From positions 310,001-374,000 of the forward strand of contig NZ_WUAX01000011.1 of NCBI RefSeq assembly GCF_009806985.1: a stretch of DNA of 64,000 nt, given 5' to 3'. The notes beneath the pieces were generated by a model. That model was given only the letters and a program-made list of their open reading frames with translations, made no database searches and was not told the origin of the DNA. Both the position numbers and the translations under genes were made by a program. Position 1 is the stretch's first letter. The number at the start of each line of letters is the position of its first letter. This DNA comes from Halorubrum sp. JWXQ-INN 858. GTDB lineage: Archaea; Halobacteriota; Halobacteria; Halobacteriales; Haloferacaceae. Shown here piece after piece: positions 54,693 to 62,702 of the stretch.

Positions 54693-55390
54693 GGCGAATC
54701 AGCGAAGTTGTATCGCATGACGAGTTCGTCCTCGTCGATCTGGTCCACGAGCGTGTCGACGAGCTCGTCCTGTTCGAGGTCCGAGAACTGTTCCAGCTCG
54801 TACGGCTTCACCGTCACCGGGGCGGCCTCGCCGTTGGCGACGCGCTCCTGGAGCTTGACGACGCCGTACACGAGCGCCTCGGGGCGGGGCGGACAGCCCG
54901 GGACGTGGATGTCCATCGGGATGACCTCCTCCGCGCCCTTGATCACGTTGTACCCCTCCTGGAAGGGACCGCCGGAGATGGTACACGACCCCATCCCGAC
55001 GACGAACTTCGGCTCGGGCATCTGGTCGTAGACGCGCTTCATCCGCGGGGCGAACTTCGAGACGATCGTCCCCGGGACGATCATCACGTCGGCCTGCCGC
55101 GGCGACGCGCGCGGGACCCCGGAGCCGAAGCGGTCGAGGTCGTGTTTCACCGCGTAGGTGTGCATCATCTCGATGCTGCAGCAGGCGATCCCGAACTGCA
55201 GCATGAACATCGAGGAGCCGCGACACCAGTTGAGGAACTTGTCGAACTTGGTGAGGATGAACGGCGAGGAGCCGAACGCCTCGCGCAGGCGGGAGTTAAA
55301 CCGGTCCCCCTGGCCTTCCATGCGGCTGTCTCGGGTCTTCGTGACCACGCGCGATTCGTCGGTGATGAAGGGTTGCTGTTCGCTGCTCAT
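54689..55390 (-). CDS. nuoB: NuoB, N2-cluster subunit
   Basis: This 233-residue subunit has the four Cys ligands of cluster N2: C70-C71 in [13 protein letters not shown]136 in [11 protein letters not shown] and C166 in [10 protein letters not shown]. The N2 cluster reduces the quinone. [22 protein letters not shown] stretch is typical. The last 50 residues form an acidic haloarchaeal extension. The start overlaps the nuoA stop and the end overlaps the nuoCD start, both by 4 bp. Confidence 0.97.
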   Translation of the reverse strand: MSSEQQPFITDESRVVTKTRDSRMEGQGDRFNSRLREAFGSSPFILTKFDKFLNWCRGSSMFMLQFGIACCSIEMMHTYAVKHDLDRFGSGVPRASPRQADVMIVPGTIVSKFAPRMKRVYDQMPEPKFVVGMGSCTISGGPFQEGYNVIKGAEEVIPMDIHVPGCPPRPEALVYGVVKLQERVANGEAAPVTVKPYELEQFSDLEQDELVDTLVDQIDEDELVMRYNFADSP

Positions 55391-55806
55391 TGGTTCACGT
55401 CACGCTCCGTCTTTCTGCGGGTCGCGCGGGGGCTTTTGGTCCACTTGACCGCGCCCGTCCGCCACGCCCAGACGAGTCCGACCGCGAGGATCCCGACGAA
55501 CGCCAGCATCGGCCACAGGAGGTCCCACATCGGGACGCCCTGCTCCAGTGCCGGCCGGTAGATGACGGCCCACGGGAACAGCAACACGGTCTCGATGTCG
55601 AAGACGACGAACAGCAACGCGACCATGTAGTACTGAATGTTGAACCGGATCCGCGTCGTGCCCGTCGGGGTCTCGCCGGACTCGTAGATGGTACTTTTGC
55701 CTTGTTCCGGCACGCTTGGGCGGATCAACGCCGACACTACCATCATCCCCAACGGGATGAACAGGCCGACGGCCGCCAGTGCGCCGATCGCTATCCAATC
55801 GCTCAT
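55387..55806 (-). CDS. nuoA: NuoA membrane subunit
   Basis: This 139-residue protein has three membrane helices with YESGETPTGTTRIRFNIQYYMVALLFVVFDIETVLLFPWA as the family landmark (residues about 40-80), including the conserved Asp-Ile-Glu. It is the first gene of the nuo operon. A TATA-like GCTTATGAGG near 55842-55851 (minus strand) lies 36-45 bp before the ATG at 55806. A longer open frame upstream is rejected because its residues are unlike NuoA. Confidence 0.96.
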   Translation of the reverse strand: MSDWIAIGALAAVGLFIPLGMMVVSALIRPSVPEQGKSTIYESGETPTGTTRIRFNIQYYMVALLFVVFDIETVLLFPWAVIYRPALEQGVPMWDLLWPMLAFVGILAVGLVWAWRTGAVKWTKSPRATRRKTERDVNQ

Positions 55807-55935
55807 ATAGGTCTCCGTAACGTGCGGGGGTTTGAACCGCCCCCTCATAAGCGTTGATTCTCGTGTGCGCGCGCCGACGCGCCGGCCGAATGGGCAAGCG
55901 CCCGCCGGACCGGCGGATCGACCGTGAGACCGGAG

Positions 55936-57207
55936 CTACGTCGACGACGCTCGGGGGAGGAGCACACAGCACACGCCGGCGACGAGGACGAGCCCGGCCA
56001 GAAGCAGGAACACCTCGTCGAAGCGGCCGGCGTCCGCGAGCGTTCCGGCGACGACCGGGCTCGCCGCGCCGATCACCATGTAGCCGGTCCGGAGCACGCC
56101 GAGCCCCGATCCCTGAACCGCCGTCGGCAGCGCGCTCGTGAGGTACGGGAGCGTCACCGACGCGTACCCGAGGAGGCTGCTGAGAAACAGCGTGAGGACG
56201 ACGAGCCCCGGCAACGACCCCACGAACGGGAGCACCGCGAGGGAGCCGCCGGCGACGACGAGCACCGTCGGGAGGGTTCGCCGGACCCCGTACACGTCGT
56301 ATCCCCGCCCGGTGATCGGCTTCACGAGGACGCCCATCGCGAAGAAGCCGCCGAACAGCAGCGTCGCCGTCGTCGGCGCGAGCCCCTTCACGTCGATGAG
56401 GTACGTCGGGTAGAACCCGGTGAACGCCTGCCACGCGCAGTACGCGAGCGTCTGGATCCCCGTCACAACGATCACGGGACGGCTCCGGAGGCCGCGGCCG
56501 ACCTCACGGGCCGTGTCGAGCGCGCGGGGTAGCCGCCCGCGGTCGTCTCCCTCGACACGGCCGTCGGCGTCGTCGGCGTCGTCGTCGCGCTGCCCGCGTT
56601 CGCCGTCCGCACCCGCCGGAACGGTGAGGTACAGCCCGACGGCCGCGAGCAGGAACAGCGGGACCGCGAACGCGAAGCCGAACTGCCAGGCGAACGTGAC
56701 CGCGAGGAAGCCGGCGAACGGCGGCAGCAGAGAGTTTCCGAGGTCGCCGGCCGCCATCGTGATGGAGATCGCGGTGCCGTCGTTCTCCGGGTAGACGTTC
56801 GAGAGGATCGTGAAGCGAGAGACGCCGTACAGCGCGGTGCTCAGCCCGAACAGGACGGTCGCCGCGAACAGGAGCTCGACGACCCCGGCGACGACGACCA
56901 GCCCGAGGGTGACCCCGGAGACGAACGTGCTCGTCACGAGCACCGCCCGTTCGCCGAACCGGTCGGCGAGGATCCCGCCGGGGAGCTGCCCGAGCGCGTA
57001 CGCGAGCCACAGCGCGGTGAGGAGCAGTCCGGCGGTCGAGAGAGTGATCCCGTACGCCGTCCGGAGGTGCGGGATGACGGCGGGGTAGACGAGTCGGACG
57101 CCGAGCGAGAGGAACCAGCCGACGGCGACCATGACGAGGACCGGGGTCCGCGGGTCGCGCCGGAGCTCGTTCACGCCGTCGTCGATCCCCCGTAACGTCG
57201 CCTTCAC
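55936..57207 (-). CDS. MFS transporter
   Basis: This 423-residue protein has twelve membrane helices. The MFS loop 2-3 motif appears as GGILADRFGERAVLV. The second half carries KPITGRGYDVYGVRRTL, the corresponding motif. The long central loop (about 200-235) is Asp-rich. It fits general sugar- or anion-type carriers; the substrate cannot be told. It ends on the side of nuoA (convergent flank about 130 bp), and a TATA-like TTTATCACC lies 26-34 bp before the ATG at 57207. A regulator was not seen. Confidence 0.92.
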   Translation of the reverse strand: MKATLRGIDDGVNELRRDPRTPVLVMVAVGWFLSLGVRLVYPAVIPHLRTAYGITLSTAGLLLTALWLAYALGQLPGGILADRFGERAVLVTSTFVSGVTLGLVVVAGVVELLFAATVLFGLSTALYGVSRFTILSNVYPENDGTAISITMAAGDLGNSLLPPFAGFLAVTFAWQFGFAFAVPLFLLAAVGLYLTVPAGADGERGQRDDDADDADGRVEGDDRGRLPRALDTAREVGRGLRSRPVIVVTGIQTLAYCAWQAFTGFYPTYLIDVKGLAPTTATLLFGGFFAMGVLVKPITGRGYDVYGVRRTLPTVLVVAGGSLAVLPFVGSLPGLVVLTLFLSSLLGYASVTLPYLTSALPTAVQGSGLGVLRTGYMVIGAASPVVAGTLADAGRFDEVFLLLAGLVLVAGVCCVLLPRASST

Positions 57208-57324
57208 GGTCGGTGTGCGCCCTTGGTGACTCGGTGATAAACCCCGTGGGGTACCGGGGAACCCGGCCGGATCCGCCGGCGGGCGGACGGGACACCAGGG
57301 CGGGCCGTCGACGGGGCCGGCCGG

Positions 57325-57942
57325 CTACCCGCCGTGTTTCTCGCGGAACCCGTCGATCCCGAGGTCGTGGAGGTCCGCCGAGACGTCCGCGACACTGCCT
57401 TTTAACCCCTCGTGGTAGTCGACGAGCCGCTCCTCGATCGAGTCGTGTTCGCGCGCGAGCACCTGGGCCGCCGACAGCCCCGCGTTGAACGACTTGCCGG
57501 CGTCGACGGCGACGATCGGCGCGCCGGTCGGCATGCCGATCACCGAGTCGACGGACTTCTCCTGTACCGGGACGCCGATCACCGGGATCGGGTACGCGAT
57601 CGACGCGGTCATGTTCGGGAGGTCCGCCGACTTCCCGCCCGCGCCCGCGATGACGACGTCGAGGCCGCGGGCGGCCGCCGTTTCCGCGTACGCGTACATG
57701 AGTTCCGGCGTGCGGTGTGCGGAGACGACGTAGCTCTCGTAGGTGAACCGCGCGTCGGGAGCGTCGTCGAAGTCGGTCTGCTCCGCGAAGCCGAGCGTCT
57801 CGAGCGCGTCGTACGCGCCGGCCATGGTCGGGAGGTCCGAGTCCGACCCCATGACGATCCCGACGTCGGGTGTCGTCGTCGGGTCGGCGTCCGCTTCGGC
57901 CTCCGCCTCGAGTCGGTCGATGAGGTCCTGCACCGTGGGCAT
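57325..57942 (-). CDS. purE: N5-carboxyaminoimidazole ribonucleotide mutase
   Basis: This 205-residue class I PurE has VGIVMGSDSDLPTM (residues 27-40), VVSAHRTPELM (His of the active site), AGAGGKSADLPNM and VQEKSVDSVIGMPTGAP. It converts N5-CAIR to CAIR in purine synthesis, the step after PurK. The 26-residue acidic N-terminal extension is unusual next to bacterial PurE. A palindromic TATA box CTTATAAG at 57963-57970 lies 21-28 bp before the ATG, so purE has its own promoter. purK is not adjacent: solA lies between them. Confidence 0.96.
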   Translation of the reverse strand: MPTVQDLIDRLEAEAEADADPTTTPDVGIVMGSDSDLPTMAGAYDALETLGFAEQTDFDDAPDARFTYESYVVSAHRTPELMYAYAETAAARGLDVVIAGAGGKSADLPNMTASIAYPIPVIGVPVQEKSVDSVIGMPTGAPIVAVDAGKSFNAGLSAAQVLAREHDSIEERLVDYHEGLKGSVADVSADLHDLGIDGFREKHGG

Positions 57943-58273
57943 ACGCCGAGATTCGGCGGCGGCTTATAAGGAGTTGCGGGATGTGATGCGGCCGAGGGAC
58001 GGTCGGCAGAGTACGGCGCGAGCGAGGAAAGGCGGCCGGACACGACGGAACCGCTGTTCTCCGTGAGAAACGGCACTTCGCTAGTGTTCGGTCGAACTGT
58101 CGTGCGTTGCCTCGAATTCGTTCTCACCGCGGATCAGCTCGTCGACGCCGTTGCTGACGTATTGTGGCGAGGTCAACGTTCGGCATCGATACGTGGCTCC
58201 CCTGTATTGACCGCAATCGAGTCACGAGATATCTCTTCCAGAGGCTTTCAACAGAGCCGGGACGACGGGTTCG
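57943..58273. other. Gene-free gap between purE and solA
   Basis: Besides the purE TATA box I see no gene in these 331 bp. GC content falls in the right half (58070-58260), which could be a remnant of inserted DNA. I could not identify any family in its frames. Confidence 0.4.
57963..57970 (-). promoter_or_regulatory. TATA box of purE
   Basis: The palindrome CTTATAAG stands 21-28 bp before the purE ATG in GC-rich DNA. Confidence 0.6.
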
Positions 58274-59437
58274 TTACGCGAACCGGTCGGCCCGGAACAG
58301 GTCGACGTCGTGGTCGGTGTCGCCGTCGACGGCGAGGTCCGCGAGCACCTCGCCGACGACGCTCGCGAACTTGAAGCCGTGTCCGGAGAAGCCGGCCCCG
58401 ACGGTGATCCGCGGCTCGTCCGGAAGCCGATCGAGCACGAAGTGCCCGTCCGGGGTGTTCGTGAACGTGCAGGTCGCGAGCTTCGTCGTCGGGCCCGCGC
58501 CGTCCGGGAAGTAGCGCTCGGCGTACTCGCGGAGCACCCGCTCGTCGCGCGGGCGCGGCTCCCGGCCCATCGCGTCCGGGTCGACCGTCTCGCCGAGGTG
58601 GTTGAACTTCCCGAACTTGAAGCCGGGCACGTCGTGTCGCGGGAACCCGTAGTAGTGGCCCTCGTCCGTCTCGTGGACGAAGACGGGGAACCTGTCGCGC
58701 TCGAACCGGGCGGGGGTCCGCGGCTGCAGCCACGCGAGCACCTGCCGTTCCGGCACCGCGATCCCCTCCAACTCGGGGAGGAGCTTCGGGGCCCACGCCC
58801 CCGCCGTGACGACGACGCGGTCCGCCTCGTAGGTGTCCTTCGTCGTCGTCACCCGGACGCTCCCGTCCGCGCCCTCGGAGTCGTCGAGGGCGGAGGACCC
58901 CCGCGGCGTGAGGTCCCGGACGGCCTCCCGGGCGCGGATCGTCGCGCCCGCGGCCCGCGCGGCCTCGACGTGGGCGATGATACACTGCTCGGGGACGAGG
59001 AAGCCGCCGTCGGGCTGGTACACCGCCCGGTGGTCCGCCGGCAGGTCGTACCCCGGGAAGCGCTCGTTCACCGCGGCGGCGTCGAGGACCTCGTGGTCGA
59101 GGTCGTGCTCCCGACACGACGCGATCGATCCGCGGACCACGTCGCTGTCCGGCGGGCCGGCGTCGATCCCTCCCGTGGTGTACAGCAGGTCCCGCCCGGT
59201 GAACGCCTCGAGGTCGCGCCACCGCTCGTAGGCCCGCTCGACGAGGGGGACGTACGCCGGGTCCTCGTACTGCGGTTTGCGGATGATCCGCGTCACGCCG
59301 TGCGAGGAGCCCTTGTCGTGGGGGACGTCGTACTGCTCCAACCCGAGGACGTCGAGCCCGCGGTCGGCGAGGTGGTACGCCGCCGCGCTCCCCATTCCGC
59401 CCACGCCGACGACGATGACGTCGTAACGCTCCGACAT
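58274..59437 (-). CDS. solA: SolA-like FAD oxidase (sarcosine / N-methyltryptophan oxidase family)
   Basis: This 387-residue DAO-fold flavoprotein has an FAD loop VVGVGGMGSAAAYHL (about 9-23), SSHGVTRIIRKPQ, GFLVPEQCIIAHVEAA, VVVTAGAWAPKLL and a C-terminal TCTFTNTPDGHFVLDRLP. The Cys there is the covalent flavin site of monomeric sarcosine oxidases. GFSGHGFKFASVVGEVLADL follows. It should oxidise an N-methyl amino acid, releasing formaldehyde or a ketoacid and hydrogen peroxide. It lies between purE and purK on the same strand, with its own TATA-like sequence 24-33 bp upstream. The substrate is not deducible. Confidence 0.92.
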   Translation of the reverse strand: MSERYDVIVVGVGGMGSAAAYHLADRGLDVLGLEQYDVPHDKGSSHGVTRIIRKPQYEDPAYVPLVERAYERWRDLEAFTGRDLLYTTGGIDAGPPDSDVVRGSIASCREHDLDHEVLDAAAVNERFPGYDLPADHRAVYQPDGGFLVPEQCIIAHVEAARAAGATIRAREAVRDLTPRGSSALDDSEGADGSVRVTTTKDTYEADRVVVTAGAWAPKLLPELEGIAVPERQVLAWLQPRTPARFERDRFPVFVHETDEGHYYGFPRHDVPGFKFGKFNHLGETVDPDAMGREPRPRDERVLREYAERYFPDGAGPTTKLATCTFTNTPDGHFVLDRLPDEPRITVGAGFSGHGFKFASVVGEVLADLAVDGDTDHDVDLFRADRFA

Positions 59438-59523
59438 ACGCTACCGGTCCGGAGCGACGAGTAAGTAGCTACCGGAGGGGCCCGCAGTCGGGCCTTCGTC
59501 AGTCCGCCCGGACCGTCCTGCCG

Positions 59524-60696
59524 TCAGGCCGCCCGGAACGTCACGCCGTCGCGCAGCTCCCGCGCGAGCGACAGCAGCGCGTCGCGGTCGGCGTCCGCGT
59601 CGTCCTCGCCGCGTCCGGTGACCGTGAGGTGGCCCATCTTCCGGAGCGGGCGCACGTCGGCTTTCCCGTACCAGTGCAGGTCGGCATCGGGCGCGGCCAA
59701 CACCGACTCGACGCCGCGGAGCGTCGCCGGTCCCGCCTCCTCGACGTCGCCGAGGAGGTTGGCGGTCACCGCGGGCGCGACGGGGTCCGTCGGGCCGAGC
59801 GGCCAGCCGAGCACCGCGCGCACGTGGTTCTCGAACTGCGAGGTCCGCGCGCCCTCGATCGTCCAGTGGCCCGAGTTGTGCGGCCGCGGGGCGATCTCGT
59901 TGACCAGCACGTCGCCGTCGGTCGTCTCGAACAGCTCGATCCCGTACACGCCCCGCCCGTCGAGCAGGTCGAGGACGTCCCGCGCGACCGCCTCCGCCGC
60001 CGCGACGACCGCGTCGTCCGCGCGGGCCGGCGTCACGCTCTCACGGAGGATCTCCTCGCGGTGGAGCGTCTCCGTGGCGGGGTACGTCCGCGTCTCCCCG
60101 TCGGCCCCCTTCAGCCCCATCACCGCGATCTCGCGCTCGAAGTCGACGAACCGCTCGGCCATCGCGTCGCCGCCGATCGCGTCGAACGCGGCCGCCGCGT
60201 CCGCCGGCTCCGCGACGGGGACGTTGCCGCGCCCGTCGTAGCCGCCGCGGCGCGCCTTCAGCATGGCCCCGCCGAACTCCTCGACGACGCGTTCGAGCCC
60301 GTCGGCCGTCGCGACCGGAACGAACTCCGGGACGGGCACCCCCGCGTCCGCGAGCGCCTCGTTCTGCACGAGCTTGTCCTGGATCGTCTCGAGCGTCCCG
60401 GGATCCGGGTGGACCGGGACGTCGTGGGCGGCGCTCGCCTCCGCCAGCAGCTCGGGGTCCGCGAGCTCGATCTCGAAGGTGAGGACGTCGACGCGGGCGG
60501 CGAGCTCGTCGAGCCCCGCCGGGTCGTCGAACGCCGCGACGATCTGGTCGCGCGCGACCGACGCGGCCGGGCAGTCCGGCGTCGGGTCCATGACGACGAC
60601 GTCGACGCCGAGCGGCGCGGCCGCCTCCGCGAGCATCCGGCCGAGCTGTCCGCCGCCGACGACCCCGAGCGTCGGCCCTGGCAACGTGACTGACAT
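59524..60696 (-). CDS. purK: 5-(carboxyamino)imidazole ribonucleotide synthase
   Basis: This 390-residue ATP-grasp enzyme starts PTLGVVGGGQLGRMLAEAA. It has the ATP-binding FGGAMLKARRGGYDGRGN, RFVDFEREIAVM, and EIAPRPHNSGHWTIEGARTSQFENH with the metal ligands. KMGHLTVTG is near the C-terminus. It makes N5-CAIR from AIR, ATP and bicarbonate, feeding PurE. The ATG at 60696 is preferred to an upstream TTG, with a TATA-like CCTTATC 25-30 bp before it. The usual partner purE is separated by solA and a 330-bp gap. Confidence 0.96.
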   Translation of the reverse strand: MSVTLPGPTLGVVGGGQLGRMLAEAAAPLGVDVVVMDPTPDCPAASVARDQIVAAFDDPAGLDELAARVDVLTFEIELADPELLAEASAAHDVPVHPDPGTLETIQDKLVQNEALADAGVPVPEFVPVATADGLERVVEEFGGAMLKARRGGYDGRGNVPVAEPADAAAAFDAIGGDAMAERFVDFEREIAVMGLKGADGETRTYPATETLHREEILRESVTPARADDAVVAAAEAVARDVLDLLDGRGVYGIELFETTDGDVLVNEIAPRPHNSGHWTIEGARTSQFENHVRAVLGWPLGPTDPVAPAVTANLLGDVEEAGPATLRGVESVLAAPDADLHWYGKADVRPLRKMGHLTVTGRGEDDADADRDALLSLARELRDGVTFRAA

Positions 60697-61113
60697 GGGC
60701 GTGAGTATCGGAGGCCGCAGGATAAGGGTTGCCAACCCGATCGGTATCCGGAGCGTACCGGACGGTATCGGCCCGCACCGGGCCGGTCCCGGGCGAGGAC
60801 GGTCCGGGACGCCGCTCGACCGACCGGTAGAACCCGCCGGGGCGACGAAGGGCGAGCGAGCGAAGTCGAGCGGGGTGTGGCGGATAGGCCGCGTATAACT
60901 ATGGCCGCGACACGCTTCGCTCCGCCGAATGCAGCGGGCCGCCGCCGAGCCACGGCCGAAACGCGCCCCCGACCGCCGACCGGCTCAGACCGATCGTCGA
61001 TCGCCGGGTCCGAGCGACGGTCGATCCCCCGGTCCGAGTGACGGTCGATCGCCGGGTCCGAGCGACGGTCGATCCCCGGGTCGGACCGATCGCCGAGCAT
61101 CGTCCCGAGGGAG
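60697..61113. other. Promoter region and minisatellite before the DUF58 operon
   Basis: This is a 417-bp divergent gap with no gene. A TATA-like GTATAAC near 60891-60898 could drive the plus-strand operon. Four 24-bp tandem units at 60992-61087 lie between it and the first ATG. Confidence 0.5.
60992..61087. repeat. Four 24-bp tandem units upstream of the DUF4129 gene
   Basis: Four near-identical 24-bp units of the form GACGGTCGATC...GGTCCGAG lie back to back, ending 26 bp before the ATG. They are non-coding here as far as I can tell and contain GATCG half-sites. Confidence 0.85.
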
Positions 61114-61983
61114 ATGAACCCGAGACGAGCGATGCCCGTGGTGATCGCCCTGCTGTCGGTGTCGGCGCTGGGCGTCGCCTCGACGACCCTCGACACGTCG
61201 CTGACGACCGACCCGGACGACGCGATCAACCCCGACTGGGACCGGCTTCCGATCGGCCAGGGCGACGCCGCCGGCATCCTCGAGGAGATGGGCGACGTCG
61301 ACGAAGAAGAGGAGGAAACGGGGGACGGAGAGGGGTCGGAGACGCCAGAGGACGGCGACGCGGGCCCGGGTCTCGGTCCTCCGATCGGCGGTCCGGATGG
61401 CGGCGACGAGCCCGAAGAGCGACCGGGCGGTGGCGACGCTCCCGAGGACGGTTCGGGCGACGGCGGCGACGAAGAGGGGCCGGGCGGCGTGGGGGGTGAC
61501 GGTGGCCTCGCCGACCCCGAGGAATCGACGTTGTTCGACCGCCTGCTCGCCCTCCTGGCCGCGGTGCTTCGGGCGATCCTCCCGCTCGCCGTCCTCGTGG
61601 CGGCGGTGGCGCTCGGCTACCGGTACCGCGACCGCCTGCGCGCGCTCCTCGCCCGGCTCCTGGCGGGAACGCGGGACGGGTCGGATGGGTCGAGCGGATC
61701 GGGCGGGTCCTCCTCGCGGGTCGACGCCTGGCCCGGAACCGAGCCGTCGACCGACGTCGATCGGGCGTGGGTCGCGCTGGTCCGGCGGCTCGCACTCGAG
61801 AACCCCGAGACGACGACCACGGGCGAGTGTCGGGCGCTCGCCCGCGACCGCGGGCTTGACGAGGCGGCCGTCGAGGCCATCGCCACGGCGTTCGAGCGCG
61901 TCCACTACGGCGGCGTCGCCGCCGCCGAGGAGGCCGATCGGGCCCGCGAGGGCCTCCGTCGGCTCGGCGGAGGTAACCCGTGA
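61114..61983 (+). CDS. DUF4129 domain membrane protein
   Basis: This 289-residue protein has a signal-like N-terminus (MPVVIALLSVSALGVAST) and a low-complexity acidic/Gly/Pro external part of about 110 residues. One membrane helix follows (about 150-170), then a cytoplasmic Ser-Gly linker and a C-terminal DUF4129 domain (DRAWVALVRRLALENPETTTTGECRALARDRGLDE). DUF4129 proteins usually accompany MoxR ATPases, DUF58 proteins and transglutaminase-like membrane proteins in an envelope-assembly system. The next two genes overlap it or each other, so this is the first gene of an operon. Confidence 0.85.
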   Translation: MNPRRAMPVVIALLSVSALGVASTTLDTSLTTDPDDAINPDWDRLPIGQGDAAGILEEMGDVDEEEEETGDGEGSETPEDGDAGPGLGPPIGGPDGGDEPEERPGGGDAPEDGSGDGGDEEGPGGVGGDGGLADPEESTLFDRLLALLAAVLRAILPLAVLVAAVALGYRYRDRLRALLARLLAGTRDGSDGSSGSGGSSSRVDAWPGTEPSTDVDRAWVALVRRLALENPETTTTGECRALARDRGLDEAAVEAIATAFERVHYGGVAAAEEADRAREGLRRLGGGNP

Positions 61984-62702
61984 CGGGCGCGCTCGCGACC
62001 GCCGCGCGAGTCGTCCGTGTGGCGCTCGTCGCGGTCGGGGTCGCGGTGTTCGGCGTCGGACTCGTCGTCGCGTTCGTGCCGGGGACGGCCGAGCGGCTCC
62101 CGGTCGAGGCGGCCGTCGGTGCGGCGATCGAGACGCTCGGGAGCGATTACGTGGTCGTGGCCGTCCTCGGGGTCGCCGCGGTCGCGCTCTCCGGGCTCGT
62201 CGCCGCGTCGCGTCGCGTCCGGGGGATCGACGAGGCGACCCCGACGGTCGTCGAGGGCGTCGAATCGGGGCCGTATCCGGGCGCGGACCTGGACCGCCGG
62301 GGGGCGAGGTTTTCGGCTCGTTTCCGCAGCGATCGACAGACTGCGGCCCGTCACGACCGTCACGACCGTCGCGACCGTCTCGAACGGGCGGCGGTCCGCG
62401 CGACGGCCCGCGCGGAGGGGTGCTCGCGCGCCGTGGCCGAGCAGCGGGTCGCCGAAGGGACGTGGACGGACGACCCCGTCGCCGCCCGATACCTCGTCGA
62501 CCGGGACCACGCCGGCGGGTGGACGGGGCGGGCGGCGCTGACCCTCCGGAACGCGGTCCGTGGGGACGACGCGTTCCGCCGGACCGTCGACGCCATCGAG
62601 CGGACGGGCCGGGAATCGAACGGGGCGGGCCAACGCAACGCGCCGAGAGCGGGCCGAAGCGACCCGCCGAAGCGGAGCCGGGCGGACGGGGGTGACGCGT
62701 GA
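61980..62702 (+). CDS. Two-helix membrane protein of the DUF58 operon
   Basis: This 240-residue protein starts with GTG overlapping the previous stop by 4 bp (GTGA). It has two membrane helices (about 8-30 and 53-77) and a cytoplasmic part with an Arg/His-rich stretch (DRHDRRDRLERAAVRATARAEG) and WTDDPVAARYLVDRDH. This resembles a haloarchaeal family found between DUF4129 and DUF58 genes. The C-terminus is low-complexity. Its function is unknown; the operon position implies it belongs to the same envelope complex. Confidence 0.8.
   Translation: MTGALATAARVVRVALVAVGVAVFGVGLVVAFVPGTAERLPVEAAVGAAIETLGSDYVVVAVLGVAAVALSGLVAASRRVRGIDEATPTVVEGVESGPYPGADLDRRGARFSARFRSDRQTAARHDRHDRRDRLERAAVRATARAEGCSRAVAEQRVAEGTWTDDPVAARYLVDRDHAGGWTGRAALTLRNAVRGDDAFRRTVDAIERTGRESNGAGQRNAPRAGRSDPPKRSRADGGDA

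Noticed and set aside
58070..58260. Possible transposase remnant between purE and solA
   Set aside because: The lower GC is suggestive, but no transposase motif could be read in any frame.
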